This document shows positions 11,249 through 20,899 of a stretch of 26,589 nucleotides of DNA, piece after piece. This stretch comes from Cerioporus squamosus (lineage: Eukaryota > Basidiomycota > Agaricomycetes > Polyporales > Polyporaceae). The DNA lies in the NCBI GenBank assembly GCA_022592435.1, contig JABYQS010000374.1:1-26589 (forward strand), given 5' to 3'. The translations under genes were made by a program, and so were the position numbers. The notes beneath the pieces were generated by a model that saw only the letters and a list, made by a program, of their open reading frames with translations, searched no databases and had not been told where the DNA came from. Positions within the stretch are counted from its first letter, which is position 1; every line of letters begins with the position of its first letter.

Positions 11249-13935
11249 CTAAGCTGGTGTAGGTGGCAAGAAGTCTAGAAGCACGTCAGCAGTCACACTC
11301 ACAAGCCAACGCGGACACGTACCCGCAAACCCGTTCGGTGGTGCCGTGCCCGCCCGCCCTTCCAAACGGGCGCGCAACCTCTTGAGGACCTGCCGGCAGG
11401 ACGCTATGATGTACGTGTAGCGCACAGCCTCGATGGCAGTCCCGTGCTCAACGCGTATCTCCTGCAGAGCGCGTTCCATATCGTCCACGAGAGAGACCGT
11501 GACGAGGCTAGCGCCATGCAGCGACTCGGCGAGCTGCGCGACTGCGTTGACGAGCTCGGCATATGGCCGCAACATGCCTGGCGATAGAACTTTGCACAGC
11601 GTGATCCAGAGGGAGGTCGTGAGTACTGTGCGTCGGAACATGGAGAGCGCTGCAGTGGCGTAGAGCTTGATTGTTGGAACATCCTGGAGAGGCGGACTTG
11701 CCTCGGGGGCAGGTCTGGCGAGACAACAAAGGTACAGACGAAGGGCGTCGATGGTGCTCGTCAAATCGCGAGCCATACGTAGAGATATACGGGTCCCCGG
11801 GCCACGACCCCCTGTGTGGTCACTAGTAACCATCTCTTGGAACACTCTGACGAATCGATTCCCGGCTGCCGCCGCAACTGTGAAGACTTCAGGGTCAAAC
11901 TCACGCTCAAATATAAATGCACTTACCCGTCGTGTACGCTTGCCAGTCCAGGGCATCTCCAAGGTGCCCGACTCCCCACACGAGGTCATGCCAGACACCA
12001 AGTGGATCGGGGGTTCGAGGATGCATCGAGAGAAATGCCAGCGAGCGCAAGAATCCTCGGACGACCTGCGGCTCCTTCTGGTCCATGGACGCAAGCACCA
12101 GCCGGTACGAGGACGGGTCTGGAAGGTCGCCAACGCCCGCATCCAAGTCGGCCCGCAGACGGGACGAAACCTGCGCGTCGTTCGAGAGCGTCCGTAACAG
12201 CCGTGCGGGAAACAAACCCTCCATGTCCCAGCCACGTCGTTCCCACTCGTACGGATTGAAGGACGTTGCCAGGGAGGTCTGGATGACGCAGTTCACCAAC
12301 TGGTAGTACCGATGCAGGACGTCCTGGGGCCATCGGTCGCCCCAATGCTGCGTGGTGGTGTCGAAGGCCCTGAGCGCGAACGCAGCCAGTTCTCGTTCGT
12401 CCTCCGAGGTAGATATGAGATAGGCCTCTGCTGAGTCGAAGAGCTGTATATCGGAGGACGCCGTGTAGGCGGTTGCGAACATGTCGATGTCCAGGTGGGA
12501 AGTGGCCTCGACGCTGTCCACGAAGCGCAACTCGCCATGCTTCCATATCGAAGGATAGAACGAGCGCGTCCAAGTGGAAGCACGTCGCACTGCACCTGTC
12601 AATCGCAACAAAGCCCCTTGCAGGCCGTAACCAAACGAATGTGTTCGTTGAGCAGCAGACTGGACGATATCGGAGACAGCTCCCAAGATTACCGAGCAGA
12701 ACCCGACGAGCAACCTCTTCCCCTGCTCTCGAAGCGAGAAGATCGCGTGAGCCTGGGGAGAATACAGGCAGCAGTCGCTGAAGACGGACGGGATGATCGC
12801 GGTGCCGCACATCAGAACGAGCAAAGCAGCAACGGGGACAGCAACGATGCCCATGACGGCGAGGTCGATGGAGTGCAGGAACACAAGGAGACCAGCGAGG
12901 AAGAGCACGAACGCGAGGTGGAGTAGGACCGGCAACGCCGACACAATGAACGCGACTCGCCAGTACGTCAGGCTGTTAAGCCGATACTGGCGCCGTCGCG
13001 CCATCGCTAGGGACTCCCCAGAGAGGCCGAACAGAAACTCGCGAAGCCACTGCTTGACTAAGATTCCGATCGTTCCCGTGGCGAGGCTGAGGACGAGACT
13101 GATGAACCAGAGGGAGTTGAGCAGGACTGCATGCAGCGACGGTCGAAACGGCTCCTCGGGCGCGCCCAGGTTGTACGGTGGCTGCGTCGAGTTGATGAAG
13201 GACGAACCGACCGAAAGGCTCCCTAGTTGCGCAGATATCTGGGCGAGGATAGCAGGAGTCGGGTCTTCCTTGGACGGCAAGAGCAGCTTGTATGATTCGA
13301 CATTGAATGCCGTCAGCGCTGCGGCAAACAGTCCGGCCTGCAGTAGGTCTTCAGTTGGACTAGGACTCTGGCTGAGAGCAGCACTGGGAGGGACCGAATG
13401 GACCTACGAAGGTTGGCAAAGCATCAATCTCAGTGATCCAACCTTCCACCATGTCGTGGCTGTCCTTGTTGACGATGGCGGCGGCGCGATGCCACGCATC
13501 GTCTTTGGCAGTTCCAGGATACTTGCCCAAGAGCTCGTCCTTGAGGTTCAATACAACGCTCTGTGGGCATGAACGCCGGTCAAGACCCTCCGGAGGACAG
13601 CGGAAATGGGTGCAGACCTCGAGGGAGAATGCTTCCGGAGGGGACTCGAACACCTCGCGCAAGTTGTCGTTTACGAGATGCTGAAACATCCAGTTCTCAG
13701 TCTAAGTGAGGCTGTCCGCTGAAAGGTATAACCTCGTACCTCTCCTGCCTGAGAGCCACCATGTGGAGATTCTTCCTACAACATGGATTGAGGAGTCGGT
13801 TTTAACAGGAGGCAAGCTGCTCACAACCAGAGAAGCGTGTTCAGTAGTTGGAGAGGATGACGCTGTCGTGGTCCAATCCTCGGAATACTTCTCGGAGTCC
13901 AAGGATGCTGTTGCGGGACTATTTGGGGGGTCCAT
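11249..13935 (-). CDS. DUF6535 domain-containing membrane protein
   Basis: Member of an uncharacterised, strongly expanded Agaricomycete family. Exons: 13935-13780, 13701-13408, 13337-11927, 11877-11249, giving 829 residues in consistent phase. The DUF6535 part starts near ENWMFQHL, runs through DAWHRAAAIVNKDSHDMVEGW and AGLFAAALTAFNVESYKLL, then the first helix NSLWFISLVLSLATGTIGIL followed by VKQWLREF. Next come RRRQYRLNSLTYWRV and two more helices (VSALPVLLHLAFVLFLAGLL and MGIVAVPVAALLVLMCGTAI). A long soluble C-terminal region without recognised domains follows, with helical-looking text. The first exon (52 residues) is less certain; the ATG at 13689 is the fallback start. A 48-nt GT..AG segment at 11322-11275 is in frame and could be a further intron. 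The inverted-repeat element at 14074-14499 lies just upstream of the start. Function unknown. Confidence 0.85.
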
Positions 13936-14073
13936 CGCTGTGCACGCAGAGTCGATCACTGTTCCTTGGTGCGATATTACACCCTTGAGGTGGAGGTCGG
14001 CGTACCGTGGGGTATTATCGTGTAAGTTGGTAGCACCGAACGAGTTGCGAGCAATGGCAGCACAGCGTCTCAC

Positions 14074-14100
14074 TGGATGACTTCCCGTAAGAATCTACGG
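14074..14100 (+). repeat. Left terminal inverted repeat of the MITE-like element
   Basis: 27 bp, starting TGGATGACTTCCCG; pairs with 14473-14499 with one mismatch (C against T in the GAATYTACGG part). Confidence 0.88.
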
Positions 14101-14211
14101 CACTCTGGATGTCCGTAGATGCTGGATCTGAGCTAACGGCCGAGATGCCGAGTGCAGATTCAGACTCCGCTTTCAAACGCCCGTCCGTAAACACGTCAGG
14201 CGCCCAAAATC

Positions 14212-14239
14212 TAGAAGGGGGGGTCGACCCCCCCTTCTA
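14212..14239. repeat. 28-bp perfect palindrome inside the element
   Basis: TAGAA, seven G, TCGA, seven C, TTCTA: every base pairs with its mirror, so a single strand can form a very stable hairpin with a four-base loop centre. It lies off-centre in the element and may be hard to sequence correctly. Confidence 0.9.
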
Positions 14240-14472
14240 AACTTCAGCACGTCCGTAAATCCTCGCTTAAGCTCGCTTAGGGCGTCGGGAGGACTCAAAA
14301 GGCAGTCGCGATCATTACAAATCCTGTTGGCATCAACAAATACCGGATTGGGCGCTGACAAATGCTGACATAAGAGTCCCGCCGAGGATGAGCCGTCCAG
14401 CGTCTGGTCGTTCAGCGCCCAAGAGATCCAAGGGAGATCAAACTCCGCAAGCGAGCATTTACGGCGATTTGG

Positions 14473-14499
14473 CCGTAAATTCTTACGGGAAGTCATCCA
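14473..14499 (-). repeat. Right terminal inverted repeat of the MITE-like element
   Basis: 27 bp ending GGGAAGTCATCCA; reverse complement of the left end with one mismatch. Confidence 0.88.
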
Positions 14500-14502
14500 C
14501 TC

Positions 14503-14580
14503 TCACCGCCTCCCACCTCATATTCGTCTAAACCCACCAGGACACACACACGCGTTTCACTTCGACGTATACATCTCCCA
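14503..14580 (+). repeat. Dispersed repeat, copy 2, abutting the MITE-like element
   Basis: Similar to 10801-10885 in the same orientation (starts TCACCGCCTCCC, later ACACACACACGCG and ATACATCTCCC). The element's right end falls just before this block. The corresponding place in copy 1 reads GTCTCAC then ACTCACCGCC without the element, so copy 1 looks like an unoccupied version of the same site. Confidence 0.5.
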
Positions 14581-14770
14581 TAACACCGTTTGTGATACAT
14601 CCATGTATTCCTCCTGATGGTACAAAGCACTGTATGCCCAAAATACATCACAATACACTTAAAAGCCGGCAGGTGCTACAGCAGGAGCCGTCGTGTCTCT
14701 ATAACGCTCATCGTGTGTGTCTCGTAAATAATAATCATACCTCGCCGCGCGCGATGACAACCCACACCCG
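14581..14770. other. 3' flank of the RDDS-tail MARVEL gene
   Basis: AT-richer than its surroundings, past the stop codon of the minus-strand gene that ends at 14771; probably its 3' untranslated region. No gene seen. Confidence 0.4.
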
Positions 14771-16388
14771 TCACCGCCGGGATGACAGGCCGAAGAACTT
14801 GCTGTCGCGCGCAGGGGCTCGTCGCGTCTCCCGCGTGTGCGCCTCTTCCGGCGACTTGTGCGGGATCCAGTATACATAAGTCGGCGCTTCGTTCCGCGTC
14901 GGCGAGCTGCCGCGCTGGGGCAGGCGGCGGGGCTCGCCAGCAGCAGCAGCAGCACCCGGGTTCGTCCGCCGGGAGTCGTCTCTCCGCACGTCCGCGCCTG
15001 GGTTCGTCCGCCGCGAGTCGTCACGACGGAGATCCGTAGGCCGCCTCGAGGAGTCGTTCGTCCGACGAGAGTCGTCCCGACGGAGGTCCCGGGGCCGCGA
15101 ATCCGTAGTACGCTGCGAGTCGTCACGATTGAGCGGCCGACGGGAGTCCATGGTCTTGTACGAGTCGTCGCGGTTCAGCGGGCGCCGAGAGTCGGTCGTC
15201 CGGTAGGAGTCGTCGCGGAGGAGTGCGCGTTGGGACTCGTTCCGACGGACATCAGCCGGGCGAGACTGGGACCGCGCCCTGGGCTTCTCCTTCTCGGTCA
15301 TCGTCGGACGCCGAGATTGCGACCGTGAGCGGTGGGTCACGGGTGCGGGAAGCTTGGGCACATTCCGACCCGACCGCCCGAACCACGAGATCATGGTCAC
15401 CGGCAGAACCCAGACGTGCTTCGTACCCTGGCGGTGCTGGCGCAGGGCGAGCACCAATAACAAAGCGAGGAAACCGAAAACTAAGTTTGGGGATCACCCT
15501 GTCAGCGGGGCACGGAAGACCCGGGTGGGAGATAAACTCACTGAGAATCATGTTGAAGAAGGAGAAGGCCTCCAGGACATGGTACTGAGCGTGGTAGGTC
15601 TCCGTGTTGACTGTGAGAGACGGCAAGTCAGCGTGTCGGCCATGCAGTGAGAGCAGCTTGCACTTACACCCAGGGATGTCGATGGGCTCAGCGTCAGCGT
15701 CTGCCGAGGAGAAACATTCCACGTCTGCCATCTCCGAGTCGGAGGAAGCGACGAACGCCCCGAGCGCTGCATGAAATTGCGGTCGAGATGAACAATGGTC
15801 CGAGACATCCAGGAGCAAGTCGACAACTCACCTAACCAGAGAGTTCCGGTCAGACCGAGACATCCAAGCTCAACCCGAGTGGATATCGGGTTCCTCTCCT
15901 TCCACAACCCAAAGGCAAGCCTTCACCGGAGATGAGCCGCCGTTCGCCTGTCCAGATATCAAGAAGGATGTACGCACAGTGCAATGATGATGAGCAAGCT
16001 CGCGCAGCACACGAAGATAGCGAACGGCACGAAACGAGCTGCAGGGTGCATTAGTCAGGGTGTTCCCCACAGCCCTGAAGACTCTGCACTCACTGAGATC
16101 AGAGGCTTGGAGAATAGATAGAAAATGCGCCGCAATGGCTAAGCAGATAATGGTCCATACCAGGACCGCCACTGGCGTGAGGGAGGAGGCGTCAGTGCTG
16201 TCGTTCGCAGCGAGCAAGGAGTGCGACTCACCATACACGCACACCCGGACGATGTTGAACACGGGAGGCATGCGGGGCAGGGAGAAGAGCGAAGCGAAGA
16301 AGGGCCGTCTAGCGGGAGTGTTGGTGTTGGAACGCGAGCGTGACTGGGCCCTGGGCCTGCTCTGGTCTCTGGTATTTGAGGGACTCAT
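14771..16388 (-). CDS. MARVEL-type four-helix membrane protein with RDDS-repeat tail
   Basis: Seven exons, 16388-16232, 16171-16094, 16038-15978, 15920-15832, 15766-15668, 15610-15542 and 15480-14771, give 420 residues in consistent phase. After a basic, Arg/Ser-rich N-terminus come four helices: VAVLVWTIICLAIAAHFLSI, FVPFAIFVCCASLLIIIALL, GCLGLTGTLWLALGAFVAS, and FFNMILIFGFLALLLVLAL. Between helices 3 and 4 is an acidic loop with a cysteine (DVECFSSADADAEP). This is the arrangement of basidiomycete MARVEL-domain proteins. The last exon encodes about 230 residues of tail: an RS-rich part, then about eight RDDS-type units (residues about 262-360), then an Ala run and a basic end. The tail is probably disordered and on the cytosolic side; its Ser next to Arg and Asp are plausible kinase sites. 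An ATG five codons upstream (16403) is an alternative start. Cellular role unknown. Confidence 0.82.
14954..15250 (-). repeat. Tandem degenerate repeat encoding RDDS(R/Y/Q) units
   Basis: Within the last exon of the MARVEL-type gene, the protein repeats RRDDSRRTN, LNRDDSYKTMDSRRP and close variants about eight times. The DNA repeats share GACGACTC-type cores with changed spacers, so they arose by tandem duplication and then drifted. Confidence 0.85.
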
Positions 16389-17153
16389 GGCGGGCAAGCG
16401 CAATGCGGACGGTGCTCAGTACCGGGCGATCGTGACAGTGCGCGAACAAGGCTGCGCGAGATGTCCGGAAAGCGAGAGGTGCGTTGTGCAAAGCGGGTGC
16501 CGGGAGGCTTAGCGGGGGCGATGAAGACAACGAGGCCTCGTGAAGGCGGCGCTGGCTCTGAATCTGAAAGCGAAGAAACGTGGTCGATGGGCGGACCGTG
16601 CGTCTCTGCGGTCGTGGGCGTGCGTCCGTGTCGTGTGCGCGTCGAGGGTCGTGCCTGCGGTGAGGACGAGCGGAGGCCTGAGGAGGTCGGGGCTCGAGCA
16701 CTCGGGGCGGGAGGAGGGGAGACGACCAGGAGGAGGCAGCTGGAGGCTCGGAGAGAGCACGGCCAGCGACGCCGCGACGCTTTTGCACGCCCCAAATTTT
16801 GCCATTGTTTGTGTGCGACCGGTCTCCAAAGCGAGGGCGAGTTCGACGGTGTGGACGCCTCGAGGCATCACTCCGTCCCACAGCGCCCGTCCTGCCCCAT
16901 ATCCGGCAACCCCAAACGCCAGCGATCTCAGGGCAGATCGCTCGGACCGGTCTCGGAGCGGGCGTCGACCCCGGATCCTTTTCGTCTCATCGCCCGCCGC
17001 GAGCTCCGTTCTGCCCTCGCCTGCCCTCGCTCGCTGCCTGCGCAACTTCACTTCTACGCTTCTAGCTATTTCTACATACATCGTCGTCCACGGCCGACAT
17101 ATGACTCCGTCTTTCCGTGTTCCGCCGCACCCCATCTCCGCGCAAAACTTCAC
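16389..17153. other. Intergenic region between two minus-strand genes
   Basis: Should hold the 3' untranslated region of the acetoacetyl-CoA synthetase gene (right) and the promoter of the MARVEL-type gene (left). Long plus-strand open frames here are expected from the high GC content and show no recognisable protein. Confidence 0.4.
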
Positions 17154-20100
17154 TCATCCTTCCGTCCGCAGCGACACCCCAATCTTCGCGTACGCCTCCA
17201 GGCATTCCGGGTTTCGCAGGGTTGCCGGGTTGACGCTGCTGACCGGTGCACCGTTGATGATCTGCCGAGTCGCTCAGCACCCACGTTGTCTCGCTCCCCT
17301 CCCCGCCGCCCGAGCTGGCCATCCGGATATCCAGCTGCAGGCAGGGGGCAGCAAATGCACTGACCTTTTTCACGGGCACCTCCACCCGCTTCATGTTCAC
17401 CGTGTACGGGATATCCTCGACCTGGATGATCTGTGCACAGCCGTCGAGCAAAACATGAGCACCCAACGTTCCAAGGTCTTCGCCCAGCTCCCGGCGACGG
17501 GGCCAGAGCGAGCCGCGCGTCGCACGAGTACGGGAGCTCCGAGGGCTATTGTGCTTACCCGAGCGGGGACGTGGCGCGCGCTGCGACGCGCACGCACCTC
17601 CGTCTTGATCCTTTTCTCCAGCTCCTGCGTAAGCACCTGGCCCTCCAGCAGCTTGACGAACAGAATCACGCGCTCGTCCGTCCCGCCAGCGATGCTCTGT
17701 CCGACGGCGACACAGTCGACGATGGTGTGCGCCGCGTGTGTCGCACCAGGCGCGAAGCAGTGTTCTATCACGTCGTAGATCTCAGCTGACCCAAAGCGCA
17801 CGCCTCCAGGGTTCCTATGACAGGCTTCGTGAGCGATACGGACGGTGGACAGCCGCGCAGCGGCGAAGAAGGGTTGATATTTCCGGATACGCACAAGACG
17901 CCATCGCTCCTCCCGAGCATGACCAGGCCTCCACCATTGCCTGCGCGGGAGCTCGTGATCATGATGTGGTCGCCGTGGACTGCAGGCGCATCGTCACCAG
18001 TGAGCACAGACACAACAACATGCAGAACAGACACGTTTGCCGTCAGCAATTTATCTCCAGAGCGCCAGGAGAAGCAGGCTGGACTCACACCAAACGCCCT
18101 CGAATTCGGAGAAATAGGCGTCTTGATACCGCTTCTGCGCAAGTTCGACCGATTCTGGGGTGCCATATCCCGGGAGTGGCCAGAAGCCAGCCGGCATGCA
18201 GGGGAACGGCTTCAGACACACAAGTTCCCCCGCTTCGTCTGGCCCAGCCACGGTGCCTGTAGGTGTGAAGGCTTCGACGGCCATCCCTAGGAGCCGACAC
18301 TGGATTTCCCCGCGGAACACGGGAAGCGCGGCGCACATTCCCGCGAAGAGCGAGCAAATGTCCGTTCCACCTGCGAGAGCGAGTAATGAGCGATCCGCAG
18401 TTCCTGGAAGTGGTTCCGAAGCAGGGAGGAAACTTACCGGTAATCGAGCCCAGGAGGACATTGGGGCTGATGTGCTCGTAGACGAAGTCGAAAAGGTGGG
18501 GCGCGAGCGGGGACCCTGTGGAGTATATATGCCGCAGCGTCGACAGTTTGTGGTGCTCGGCAGGCTTGTAGACTTTCTGTGTGAAGTGCGCGGAGCACGC
18601 AGTCGACGAGGCGTGAAAGGAAACACGAAGTCAGGGTTCGGGGTGTCCAGCGAACGCATGGGATTGGTTGAAGACTTACCCCAAGTTGATCGATGTACTT
18701 CGCGCTGGTTCCGAAGATCGTTATGCCCAGGTCGTCCGTGAGGCGCCACAGATGCGCAGGGTCGTACAGTGGGCTGCCATCGTAGAGCACCAAAGTGCAC
18801 CCGACACTCAGTCCGCTTACCAGGAAGTTCCACATCATCCATCCCCTGACCAGAAGAACATGTCAGCTAGGTTCCTTGATCCAGAGTGACGAATTCGCTA
18901 ACGTAGTGGTGTAGTAGAAGAACACATCATGGGGCTGAAGATCCGCGCAGATTACGAACTCCTTCTTCGACTGGATAAGCATCCCACCAGCACGGTGGAC
19001 GATCGGCCTACGGAGCATGGTCGCAATGAGCCATCGTCTCGTTCGGGTGTCCGACCGAGCTTACTTGGGACGTCCTTCACACGGCCGTTCGGTATCCGGG
19101 AGGCTGAACGCGAACCCAGAAATAGAGCGCGCGACGCACCTGTTGTCCCCGAGCTGAACAAAATCCAAAGCGGCCAGTTGAAGTCGAGGCGCTTCCACTC
19201 GATTTCGCCGTCGAGCGTACGCCCGAGCTTCTTCTCTCGGCCTTCGGCTACGACGTCGTCCCAGTCTTTCCAAGCCACATCCCATTGACTAGGTTCAGTG
19301 ACGCCGAAGGGATGGCGCACAACGATGACCTCGGGGTGCAGACCGGACTTCTCAGCCAGCCCAGCCAATAGCGCTCGGAGCTTTGGCAGATGTGGATGAA
19401 CCTTGGCGTTGTAGCTGACGAGCTCGTCAGCAGATGGGCCACCAGGGGGTGGCGGATGGAGCGTACACGACAGCGTCCACTCCAATGATGAGCTTCGGTT
19501 TCACTTGTTCAAACCTGTCCCTGAAGATGAGTGCGAAGGCGTTGGGTCGACTGCCTGAACTGACCGTTCGAATACTCCCTCTGGCCCAAAGTCCGCCGCG
19601 GCACTAACCCAGATGCATCCTTGGCAGGGTCACCATTCAGTGCTTAGTCGCAGAAGACGTCCCGATCGAACTGATGATACTAACCTATAGCCGCACAGGC
19701 CAGACAAGCCGCGACGTTTTCCTTGAATGGCGGATGTCAGCATAGTGCCACTTAGTGCTTCCAGGACTCGAACTTCGGTAGAATGTGGAGCGTACGAGAG
19801 CTGTTCCCAGGCGGACCCATCTGTATCAGGAACTGCACCATGCAGTTGTGGAGGAGAAGGTACGGGGCTGTGTCATCAATGCGCCCGCGCCGAAATGGGA
19901 CTCGAAGCAGATACGCATGTGGCTTAAGCTCGAGACGCATGCCTAGACGTGCTCAAGCTGCCTCAAGCCATGCACGATGGCTCTGCACGGCATGTGCATT
20001 AATCCCCAGTACGCCCGGGGGTAGTCTGGTGCTTTCGCGGAACGCATGGCTGAGTGTATGCGCCTCGCAACGGCTGATATGAGAGTCGGGCGAGTCCAGA

Positions 20101-20899
20101 GCGTCAATGCCGCCAAGGTCGGAGACCGGCGAACTGCAACGGACATGAGGCGCGAGGCCTCGGTCTCTGCTATATGCGAGCAGTTCATGCGCCTCAACCA
20201 TTCGAATGCATTGTCCAGACGACGCAGATGGGTCTACCTCAGGCGAACCAGCCCGAGCCTATTCATGGAGCACACAGATTGTCCCTGGGCGCGCCGCATA
20301 TAGCGGGTCCGCAGCCACTGGGCAGTGGGGATTGCAGACTCAGAGATGCATGCGGTAAGCGAAGGACACGTACTATGCAGTTGGACGAGTATGACGCGAT
20401 CCGGTCACCAGGCTTGAGTCCGCGCGCCAGGAAGGCAGAGACCAAGTCCGCGACGAGGGCATAGAGTTCGGCGTAGCTGACGCGTCGGAGCCCGGGCTCG
20501 GGATGGTTTGGTTCAGGTTCGACTGAGTCACCGGGGATGTCATGACGCAGCACGGACGAACGTGTGTGATAGCGGAAGCGAGAACATACTGGCTTGGACG
20601 AGGGCGGTCTTCTCCGGGGAGCGGCATCGGAGCATGTTCTCAGCGTAGTTGACCTGTGCCCGCGCAAACCACGGCGGGTTCTCAGGCGGCGAAGCATCAG
20701 TGTCAACGACATGGTCCCCCTTGAAACCGATGATGTCCGTCTCGTCCCAGACAGCACTCCAGAACTTGTCGATGTGGGCCGTCGACCATTTGTACAGGTC
20801 GAAATAGCTCGACAGGCTGAGAGAATGTTCGGCGTTTATGCGGTTGAGGAACTTGATTGTGCGTGTCGCTTCAGGGTTGGTGGGCGTCCAGAGAGCCAT
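17154..20899 (-). CDS. Acetoacetyl-CoA synthetase
   Basis: Activates acetoacetate with ATP and CoA to acetoacetyl-CoA, AMP and diphosphate; a cytosolic ANL-superfamily enzyme linking leucine and ketone-body breakdown to sterol and fatty-acid supply. Fifteen exons: 20899-20590, 20522-20374, 19721-19685, 19619-19565, 19514-19467, 19414-19140, 19074-19065, 19007-18903, 18845-18680, 18576-18438, 18370-18089, 17979-17895, 17814-17559, 17430-17365, 17261-17154. The product is 696 residues, normal for the family, with all phases consistent. Motifs: N-terminal WTPTNPEAT and QVNYAENMLR, adenylate-binding SSGTTGRPKPIVHR from residue 287, GGTDICSLFAG at 432, DGVLNPGGVRFGSAEIYDV, and the C-terminal lysine segment VNMKRVEVPVKK, where NGK is more usual than NMK. 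The SSGTTGRPK motif is split over three exons, the middle one 10 nt. Intron 2 is 652 nt. The frame is unbroken. Confidence 0.96.
19065..19074 (-). other. 10-nt micro-exon of the acetoacetyl-CoA synthetase gene
   Basis: Reads GACGTCCCAA between an AAG acceptor end (19075) and a GTAAGC donor (19064). It supplies most of G-R-P-K in the ATP-binding loop; without it the motif is lost and the phase fails. Confidence 0.9.
19722..20373 (-). other. Outsized 652-nt intron 2 of the acetoacetyl-CoA synthetase gene
   Basis: Starts GTACGT after codon NCI and ends TTCAAG before ENVAAC; these two pieces are adjacent in the family, so the whole span is intron. The gene's other introns are 50-128 nt. The inside has GC content like coding DNA and minus-strand open stretches of 60-85 codons, but no recognised domain and no clear inverted or direct terminal repeats. 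Confidence 0.85.

Larger units (their letters stand above)
14074..14499. mobile_element. Non-autonomous inverted-repeat element (MITE-like), 426 bp
   Basis: The ends are near-perfect inverted repeats: 14074-14100 reads TGGATGACTTCCCGTAAGAA onward to CTACGG, and the reverse complement of 14473-14499 is the same with one mismatch in 27. Weaker similarity continues inward to about 48 bp (CCGTAGATGCT against CCGTAAATGCT). The flanks are GTCTCAC on the left (14067-14073) and CTCTCAC on the right (14500-14506), a likely target duplication of 6-7 bp. The interior has no coding capacity, several repeats of CCGTAAA and a 28-bp perfect palindrome. The superfamily cannot be told from this copy alone. 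It lies 139 nt upstream of the DUF6535 start codon. Confidence 0.85.

Noticed and set aside
16540..17778. A 412-codon open frame on the plus strand
   Set aside because: It overlaps the last exons of acetoacetyl-CoA synthetase on the other strand, has Arg/Ser/Pro-rich text typical of antisense GC-rich frames and shows no family pattern.
19752..20201. Open frames inside the long AACS intron as a nested gene
   Set aside because: Several short frames overlap in different phases without a start context, introns or a recognised motif. Kept only as a property of the intron.
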